Source: Akkermansiaceae bacterium
GTDB lineage: Bacteria > Verrucomicrobiota > Verrucomicrobiia > Verrucomicrobiales > Akkermansiaceae
Length of the DNA stretch: 6,381 nucleotides
Direction of reading: 5' to 3'
Assembly: GCA_028293225.1 (NCBI GenBank)
Contig: JAQGPE010000683.1
Coordinates: forward strand, 1 to 6,381
Below are positions 1 through 4,226 of the stretch, in pieces. The notes beneath the pieces were generated by a model. That model had not been told where the DNA came from. It did no database searches and saw nothing but the letters and a program-made list of their open reading frames with translations. Made by a program: the position numbers and the translations under genes. Position 1 is the stretch's first letter. Each line of letters opens with the position of its first letter.

Positions 1-1909
1 AGAGCGCGCCGTCCGGCCCCATCTTCACATCGATCGGCCGGAAGCTGACCTCCTCCGAACGGACCAGGTCACCGAGCTCCTGCGCGGCATAGCCGGAGCC
101 CTGGTCGCTGACACCGAAGCGCACCACCCGGTGGGCGCGGAAATCGCAGGTGATCATCGAGCCCTGCCAGTCGGCCGGGAAATTCGTCGATTCGATGATC
201 TCCAGCCCGGCGAACTTCGGGTAGCTGCCGGGGCTGACGCTATCCAGGATCTTTTCGGCGTGGGCGTAGGTGGTGAACATCGCGCCGGGAAAGGCCCAGT
301 TGATCCCGCCGCCGCCCGCGCCGTCGGTGGTGAAGGATTGCCCGAAGCGGTCGAACTGATGACCCCACGAGTTCAGCCAGCCGAAGAAGGTTGGCGTCAG
401 CTGGTTGGTGTGGGGGTCGAAGCGCATGATCGCGCCGCTGCGGATCCGCACCACGCCGTGCGGCGTTTCGGTATCGGTGCGCGTGTAGATGCTCTGGTTG
501 ACCCACAGCTTGCCGTCCGGCCCGCGGCGCAGGGTGTGGATGTCGTGGTGGGTGTCCTCCGTGCCGAAGCCGCTCAGCACCCGGCGCTTCTCATCGGCCA
601 CGCCGTCGCCATCGGTGTCCTTGAAGTGCAGCAAATCGGTGCTCTGGCCGACATAGCAGCCGCCGTCGCCGGGGATCACCGCGGTGGGGATCAGCAGGCC
701 GGTGGCGAAAACCTTGGCCTGGGTGGCCTTGCCGCTGCCGTCGGTGTCCTGCAGCACGATGATCTGGTCATTGGCCGTCTGGCCGACTTCGACCTGCGGA
801 TAGTCTTCCGAGCTGGCGACCCACAGGCGGCCGCTGGCGTCGAAGTTCATCTGGGTCGGCTTGTGCAGCATCGGATTCTCCGCCCACAGATTGATCTCAT
901 AGCCGTCGGCCACGGTGAACTTTGGCAGCGGCTGGTCGGTGTGCGCCGCCACCGCCGACTCTGTGCGGACCGCGGGCTCCGGCACGGTCACCCGTTTCGA
1001 AAGATCCCGCAGTTGGGCGATGAGCTTTTCCTCGCCTTCCACCAGCGCGTCGAACTGCGGGATCTCGCCCGCGTTGCGGCCCTGCTCGCCGCGCCGGAAG
1101 CCGAAGATATACGCCATGTTCGCCGGGCGGGAGCGGTTGAAGAACCAGGCGTTCTTGCGCAGGATGTGGGCGCGCAGTGCGGCCGCGGCTTCGCCCTGGT
1201 CCCAGGTCAGGTGCTTCCACCCGAAGGCGGTTTCCAGCTGTCGCGCCACCGCTTTGTAGCCCTCGCTGCTGAGGTGGATGCCATTCTCGGTGTAGGCCGG
1301 ATTCTGCGGCAGATCCTGCAGTGAAAGGAACGGCAGATTGCGCTTTTGCGCCAGGGCCTTGAGGATTCCGTCGAGCTTCACCAGCGACTCGCGGTGCTTC
1401 GCGATTTCCTCCTTTTCCCCGACCGCAAACCGCGGCGGCGGCCCGAGCAGCAGGACCCGCACCGGATTTCCGGTCGCCGCCGGCAGTGTGTCGAGCAGCC
1501 GCTCCATGCCGGCTTGAAAGGCTTCCGGAGTCTGCCCGCCCGGCAGCGACGAGGCCATGCCGTAGCCGATGATCACCACGTTTGGCTTGTAGGTCTTCAG
1601 CTGGTTCTGGAGCTGCTTCCAGCCTTCATCGCCATTCTCAGTACCGGCCTGGAGTTCGCTCAGTCCGTTGCGCGAATCCCCCGCCGGCGTGTCCGCGCTC
1701 CAGCCCAGGTTGCGGAAGCTGACCGTGCGATCGAAGTGACGCGTGGTCATCGCAAGCTCCAGCCAGCCCTGATACTGCTCGTGCTCGATGAAGGTGTCCC
1801 CCAGCAGCGCCACCCGGTCTCCCTCCTTCAGCTCAAATGACCCCGCCCCCAGTGCGGAGGCATGAAGACCAGCGGCAACCAAACCGAGCGAGAAAAACGT
1901 CCGTGTCAT
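1..1909 (-). CDS. Secreted SGNH/GDSL-like domain fused to PVC-type dehydrogenase beta-propeller (3' end beyond window)
   Basis: Reading the minus strand from the ATG at 1909 gives 636 codons without a stop, to the left edge. Residues 1-19 look like a Sec signal peptide (MTRTFFSLGLVAAGLHASA, cleavage after ASA). Residues about 25-230 are SGNH/GDSL-like: block I is LLGDT (35-39), block II FRNLGWSADT (65-74), block III GYGM (115-118) and block V NGIHL (209-213). Residues about 231-320 form a linker with the family-typical WFFNRSRPANMAYIFGFRR stretch. From about 329 comes a PVC-type propeller resembling glucose/sorbosone dehydrogenases (TIGR02604-like), seen in KPTQMNFDASGRLWVASSEDYP, FGTEDTHHDIHTLRRGPDGK, WGHQFDRFGQSFTTDGAG and CDFRAHRVVRFGVSDQGSGY. 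Two Asp-rich loops, DTDGSGK (388) and DTDGDGVADE (431), may bind calcium. The reading stops at RPIDVKMGPDGAL, just before the usual propeller end. Relatives often continue into HEAT repeats and a c-type haem domain, which cannot be seen here. Substrate is unknown; a periplasmic role in carbohydrate or polymer breakdown is inference. No clear Shine-Dalgarno sequence precedes the start. Confidence 0.92.
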   Translation of the reverse strand, partial: MTRTFFSLGLVAAGLHASALGAGSFELKEGDRVALLGDTFIEHEQYQGWLELAMTTRHFDRTVSFRNLGWSADTPAGDSRNGLSELQAGTENGDEGWKQLQNQLKTYKPNVVIIGYGMASSLPGGQTPEAFQAGMERLLDTLPAATGNPVRVLLLGPPPRFAVGEKEEIAKHRESLVKLDGILKALAQKRNLPFLSLQDLPQNPAYTENGIHLSSEGYKAVARQLETAFGWKHLTWDQGEAAAALRAHILRKNAWFFNRSRPANMAYIFGFRRGEQGRNAGEIPQFDALVEGEEKLIAQLRDLSKRVTVPEPAVRTESAVAAHTDQPLPKFTVADGYEINLWAENPMLHKPTQMNFDASGRLWVASSEDYPQVEVGQTANDQIIVLQDTDGSGKATQAKVFATGLLIPTAVIPGDGGCYVGQSTDLLHFKDTDGDGVADEKRRVLSGFGTEDTHHDIHTLRRGPDGKLWVNQSIYTRTDTETPHGVVRIRSGAIMRFDPHTNQLTPTFFGWLNSWGHQFDRFGQSFTTDGAGGGGINWAFPGAMFTTYAHAEKILDSVSPGSYPKFAGLEIIESTNFPADWQGSMITCDFRAHRVVRFGVSDQGSGYAAQELGDLVRSEEVSFRPIDVKMGPDGAL

Positions 1910-2125
1910 GAGCGAGTGAGAAGCAGGGCTGAGCTACTAGTGCGGCCGGGTGGAAATTTCGAACAGGTTTCAAAAATATCGATTCGTATCGCCTTTCGTC
2001 TCTTGCATCCGCGGGAAAGCGACCGGGACCGAGATGATCGACAGGACCCGGTAAAATGCGCGTAAAAGCCGGCTTGGGATGGAATCGCCTCTTTCGCGGG
2101 CGAAGGATGCCGGTAGTTTCGTGCC
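1910..2125. promoter_or_regulatory. Divergent intergenic region between two exported-protein genes
   Basis: These 216 bases separate two divergently transcribed genes, so promoters for both should lie here. The stretch from about 1951 to 2000 is much more AT-rich than the flanking genes and contains the perfect palindrome GAAATTTC (1953-1960), overlapping TTTCGAA. A TAAAAT at 2052-2057 could be a -10 element for the plus-strand gene, but no good -35 lies 16-18 bases upstream. No convincing promoter was found for the minus-strand gene, and neither start codon has a well-placed Shine-Dalgarno sequence (an AGGA lies about 19 bases before the plus-strand ATG). The regulatory role is inferred from the gene arrangement only. 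Confidence 0.5.
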
Positions 2126-3532
2126 ATGACCCGTTTTGCCCTCCTGGCCACCTCCTTCCTGTTAGGCGCCGCGCCTGCGTTCGCGGTGAGCGATTCCGTG
2201 AAAGCACCGCTGGCGAATCTGGTCGCGGCGATGCGGGACGAACTGAAGGCCGGGGCAGCGCCGGAGGCGAACGGCAGGCCGCGGGAGGATTCGGAGAGGA
2301 AGTACGCGCTGAATGCCCTCCTGGAGAATTCCACCGACGAGCGGCTCGCCCTGGGGCTTCAGGGCGCCAGCCGCAGCTTCACTTCCCAGCCGGTTCTCGA
2401 TGCGGTGGAGAAGCTCCGCGGCGCCATCGAAGCCGACCAGGCGGCGCGTGAGGCGGCCGTCGTCAAGGCCCACCAGGCGCTGATCCAGAAGGTCCGCGAT
2501 GCCGTGGCCGCGGCGAAGGTCCCGGCCGATCTCGACCCGGTCCTGACCCTGCTGGATCTCCCCAATGCCGACAACAACTCGGAGGTCGCGCAGTCCAGAA
2601 ACCAGCAACTCAATGACGCCCGGCGGTTCGTCACCCGCTGGCAGGACTACCTCGCGGCGGTCCAGGAGCAGTCCCCGGAAAAGGTCCTCGTGACGTTGCA
2701 GAACCTGAACCAGGAAGACGGCAACCGGCTGTCGATCGTGCCGCGCTCGACGCTGCTGAAGATCGAGCAGGACCAGACCGCCAAGCAGCCGGATTTCGGC
2801 GCGTGGATCGTCGGCATCAAGTCGCTGGATGACATCGCCGCCGTCTCCGAGAAGGTCCGCAGGCTCAATCGCGATTCCTCGCCCAGCGGGAACGAGGCCC
2901 AGCTGGATGCCCTCGAATCCCTGACCGTGATCGACAAGATCTACCGGGCCTATCTCGCCGGAGCGCCGTTCACCCTGGAAATCGACTCCCACTACTCCAC
3001 CAGCCAACTGAGCTCGGAGGTCTTCGCCAGGATCGCCGAACTGAAGGTCATGCTGCTCAGGCAGGTGCTGCCGCGCTACATCGAAGCCCCGGCAGGCACC
3101 GTGCCCAAGGCTGACGAGACGCCGGTGGATTTCCTCAACCGGGTCACGGCCGAGGCCAGGAACAGCGGCGATCCGCGCCTGGCCCTGCGGGCGCGCGATG
3201 CGAAACGAGCCCTGGTCCACAGCTACGGATCCGGCGACGATCCTTACGCCATCCAGGGCTATCTCGCGGCTCAAAATCAGGAGGCGGCCGGGCAGTTCAG
3301 CTTGGCCGTCGCCTCCTACCAGCAGGCCCTCAAGAGCGGCAGCGATCTCATCTCGCCCGAGGTGATCGGCAAGCGCCTCGAGGCGATCAAAAGCGCTCAC
3401 CCCGAGGAGTATCAGAGGGGCCTGGATGCCTTCCTGAAGCCTGCCGTGATCATGAGCCCGCCTACAGGTCCGCCGGCATCCGCGAACGAGGAAGCCAAGC
3501 CGAAGGGCAAGCCCGCCGGGCCCGGCCGCTGA
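2126..3532 (+). CDS. Secreted alpha-helical protein of unknown function, TPR-like C-terminal part
   Basis: I do not recognise this 468-residue protein. Residues 1-20 are a clear Sec signal peptide (MTRFALLATSFLLGAAPAFA, cleavage after AFA), which fixes the ATG at 2126; no in-frame upstream start fits. The mature protein has no cysteine and no further membrane segment, so it is probably periplasmic. Residues about 25-130 are rich in Ala, Glu, Lys, Arg and Gln and look helical or coiled-coil (VEKLRGAIEADQAAREAA, 94-111). About 140-320 alternate helices and short linkers. Residues about 376-402 (AIQGYLAAQNQEAAGQ then FSLAVASYQQALKSG) resemble one TPR helix pair. The tail from about 444 is low-complexity Pro/Ala/Lys/Gly (SPPTGPPAS, KPKGKPAGPGR). 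No catalytic motif is visible, so a scaffold or interaction role is a guess. It lies divergent from the SGNH/PVC gene and ends 24 bases before an intrinsic terminator, consistent with a single-gene transcript. Codon usage (GC-rich third positions) supports real coding. Confidence 0.88.
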   Translation: MTRFALLATSFLLGAAPAFAVSDSVKAPLANLVAAMRDELKAGAAPEANGRPREDSERKYALNALLENSTDERLALGLQGASRSFTSQPVLDAVEKLRGAIEADQAAREAAVVKAHQALIQKVRDAVAAAKVPADLDPVLTLLDLPNADNNSEVAQSRNQQLNDARRFVTRWQDYLAAVQEQSPEKVLVTLQNLNQEDGNRLSIVPRSTLLKIEQDQTAKQPDFGAWIVGIKSLDDIAAVSEKVRRLNRDSSPSGNEAQLDALESLTVIDKIYRAYLAGAPFTLEIDSHYSTSQLSSEVFARIAELKVMLLRQVLPRYIEAPAGTVPKADETPVDFLNRVTAEARNSGDPRLALRARDAKRALVHSYGSGDDPYAIQGYLAAQNQEAAGQFSLAVASYQQALKSGSDLISPEVIGKRLEAIKSAHPEEYQRGLDAFLKPAVIMSPPTGPPASANEEAKPKGKPAGPGR

Positions 3533-3556
3533 CCCGTTCATCATCAGGCTTTTACC

Positions 3557-3591
3557 ACCCGCCGCCGCGATCCGCGTGACGGCGGGTTTTT
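3557..3591 (+). terminator. Rho-independent terminator after the unknown secreted protein gene
   Basis: An 8-bp stem ACCCGCCG (3557-3564) pairs with CGGCGGGT (3580-3587). An inner CGCG/CGCG stem (3566-3569 with 3573-3576) closes on a 3-base loop. Five T (3587-3591) follow, the first overlapping the stem. It begins 24 bases after the stop codon. There is no matching A-run on the left side, so it works on the plus strand only. Confidence 0.85.
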
Positions 3592-3603
3592 CGTGGGTGG
3601 CGG

Positions 3604-3625
3604 TTTCGATTCAGAAAAATCGAAA
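3604..3625. repeat. Perfect 8-bp inverted repeat (TTTCGATT / AATCGAAA)
   Basis: TTTCGATT (3604-3611) and AATCGAAA (3618-3625) are exact reverse complements separated by six bases, cagaaa. The size and AT-rich symmetric form are typical of a dimeric regulator's operator. It lies just downstream of the terminator and about 600 bases before the receptor gene, so its target is unclear. Confidence 0.6.
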
Positions 3626-3642
3626 TTCCCGCTTGATCTCCC

Positions 3643-3662
3643 ACTAATCAGTAGGCATTAGT
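3643..3662. repeat. 6-bp inverted repeat ACTAAT / ATTAGT
   Basis: ACTAAT (3643-3648) and ATTAGT (3657-3662) are exact reverse complements around an 8-base centre (cagtaggc). It is too AT-rich and short to be a strong RNA hairpin, so a protein-binding site or chance is more likely. Confidence 0.4.
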
Positions 3663-3676
3663 CCGCCCGTCACCGA

Positions 3677-3724
3677 GAACCGCCGCTTGAGAGAGCCGCC
3701 CGGTTCAGCGACCCCAGCATGGGG
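3677..3724 (+). repeat. Two adjacent small hairpins
   Basis: The first hairpin pairs GAACCG (3677-3682) with CGGTTC (3701-3706), enclosing an 18-base interior that contains TTGAGAGA. Five bases later CCCCA (3712-3716) pairs with TGGGG (3720-3724) around a gca loop. Neither is followed by a T-run, so they are not terminators. The pair could be part of a folded RNA, but no known class was recognised. Confidence 0.4.
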
Positions 3725-3865
3725 AGCCGGCGAACGATCTCCACCTTTTGTTGCGACGGCCTCTTCCGCCGAGCCCCGTGGATCCGAATTCACTCCGCAA
3801 TGATCCTTTCCTTTCAGTCCCCTTTTTCCGGCTCCCGAACCTTGGTTCCAGAGTTCATGTGTCAA

Positions 3866-3885
3866 TTTCGTTTGAGAAAACGATA
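3866..3885. repeat. 6-bp inverted repeat TCGTTT / AAACGA, similar to the one at 3604
   Basis: TCGTTT (3868-3873) and AAACGA (3878-3883) are exact reverse complements with a gaga centre. The whole site, TTTCGTTTGAGAAAACGATA, shares the outer TTTCG and the AGAAAA centre with the palindrome at 3604-3625. It may be a second binding site for the same regulator. Confidence 0.45.
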
Positions 3886-3920
3886 CGACTTTCCAGGTGG
3901 TTAAAGCGGATGGGTTTGCG

Positions 3921-3958
3921 GCGCGGGGGTGATTTCTTGGGTTTTATCCCCCCAGCGC
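3921..3958 (+). repeat. Hairpin 1 of a cluster of three
   Basis: GCGCGGGGG (3921-3929) pairs with CCCCC (3949-3953) and GCGC (3955-3958), with one bulged A at 3954. The 19-base loop contains CTTGGGTTTT. No T-run follows the stem, so it is not a simple terminator. Confidence 0.6.
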
Positions 3959-3966
3959 TGCTTACT

Positions 3967-4018
3967 GCCACGGCGGACCCGGGATTTTGGGTTTCCCGCG
4001 CCCGCCGTGGCTTATTTT
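3967..4018 (+). terminator. Hairpin 2 of the cluster: terminator-like stem-loop with TTATTTT tail
   Basis: GCCACGGCGG (3967-3976) pairs perfectly with CCGCCGTGGC (4002-4011). A 3x3 internal loop separates this from an inner 5-bp stem CGGGA/TCCCG (3980-3984 with 3994-3998). TTATTTT follows directly at 4012-4018, which is terminator-like on the plus strand. The previous gene already has its own terminator at 3557-3591. This one would therefore end a transcript that starts within the gap or act as an attenuator in the receptor leader. Confidence 0.6.
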
Positions 4019-4043
4019 CCAGGTTGCCCGAATGCGGGCGCGT

Positions 4044-4084
4044 GAAAGGGAGGGGTCTCTTAGCCCCCTCCCTTTCCCTGTTTT
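4044..4084 (+). terminator. Hairpin 3 of the cluster: perfect 12-bp stem, weak T-run
   Basis: GAAAGGGAGGGG (4044-4055) pairs perfectly with CCCCTCCCTTTC (4065-4076) around a 9-base loop. Only CCTGTTTT follows, so the T-run starts four bases after the stem and is short. Terminator activity is uncertain. It lies 142 bases before the receptor start codon and would block the path of any transcript starting farther upstream. Confidence 0.5.
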
Positions 4085-4114
4085 CCTGACCCAGATCCCG
4101 ATCCGGGCAGGGCT

Positions 4115-4157
4115 GCGTCACGATTCCGTTACGCAAATCACATGCATTAGCTATTTT
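4115..4157 (+). promoter_or_regulatory. Candidate operator and weak promoter for the TonB receptor gene
   Basis: GCGTCACG (4115-4122) and CGTTACGC (4127-4134) form a quasi-palindrome with one mismatched pair around ATTC. The right arm overlaps a possible -35 (TTACGC, 4129-4134). It lies 17 bases before a possible -10, TATTTT (4152-4157, 4 of 6 matches to TATAAT). The -35 match is poor, so the promoter call is weak. The start would lie downstream of the three hairpins and give a leader of about 60 bases. A metal-responsive repressor at the palindrome would fit the gene but is inference. Confidence 0.3.
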
Positions 4158-4226
4158 CTTGCTTTTGAATTCCAATTGCCAAATTTGAGGCCGCTTTCGC
4201 CTTTGCACCTCGCGGAATTCTCCACC

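Larger units (their letters stand above)
3592..4226. other. Long gene-poor, structure-rich intergenic region before the TonB receptor gene
   Basis: These 635 bases hold no convincing protein gene. The open frames here give Pro/Arg/Ser-rich translations without recognisable motifs or good starts. Base composition is less GC-rich and more T-rich than in the genes on both sides. The region holds at least seven inverted repeats, listed separately. They fall into a proximal group (3604-3724), a palindrome at 3868-3883 and a group of three strong hairpins (3921-4084). It could be a long regulated 5' leader of the receptor gene, a separate small RNA, or both. I checked for the conserved cobalamin-riboswitch box, SAM-I and tRNA T-arm features and saw none convincing. 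Confidence 0.6.

Noticed and set aside
131..1324. Long plus-strand open frame of 397 codons
   Set aside because: It lies wholly antisense to the SGNH/PVC gene, whose translation has clear family motifs. Its own translation is Ala/Val/Gly/Arg-rich without motifs, as expected for the complement of GC-rich codons.
2162..3544. Minus-strand open frame of 460 codons opposite the unknown secreted protein
   Set aside because: The plus-strand frame has a signal peptide, a terminator and sensible composition. The minus-strand translation is a repetitive Arg/Gly/Leu/Val shadow with no good start.
3644..3865. Minus-strand 73-codon open frame in the gap
   Set aside because: It has no Shine-Dalgarno sequence, no domain or membrane segment, and it covers several inverted repeats. 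Low-complexity Gly/Ser/Lys content fits non-coding DNA.
3748..4089. Plus-strand 113-codon open frame in the gap
   Set aside because: It starts at TTG without a ribosome site, is rich in Pro, Arg, Leu and Ser, and runs through all three strong hairpins.
3987..4226. In-frame upstream extension of the receptor gene to a TTG at 3987
   Set aside because: The added 80 residues run through two hairpins, are Pro/Arg/Phe-rich and would bury the signal peptide. The ATG at 4227 gives a normal exported N-terminus.
3592..4226. Cobalamin or SAM riboswitch upstream of the TonB receptor
   Set aside because: TonB receptors often have a cobalamin riboswitch, but its conserved box was not found. The TTGAGAGAGCCG stretch near 3687 resembles SAM-I only superficially and lacks the rest of the core.
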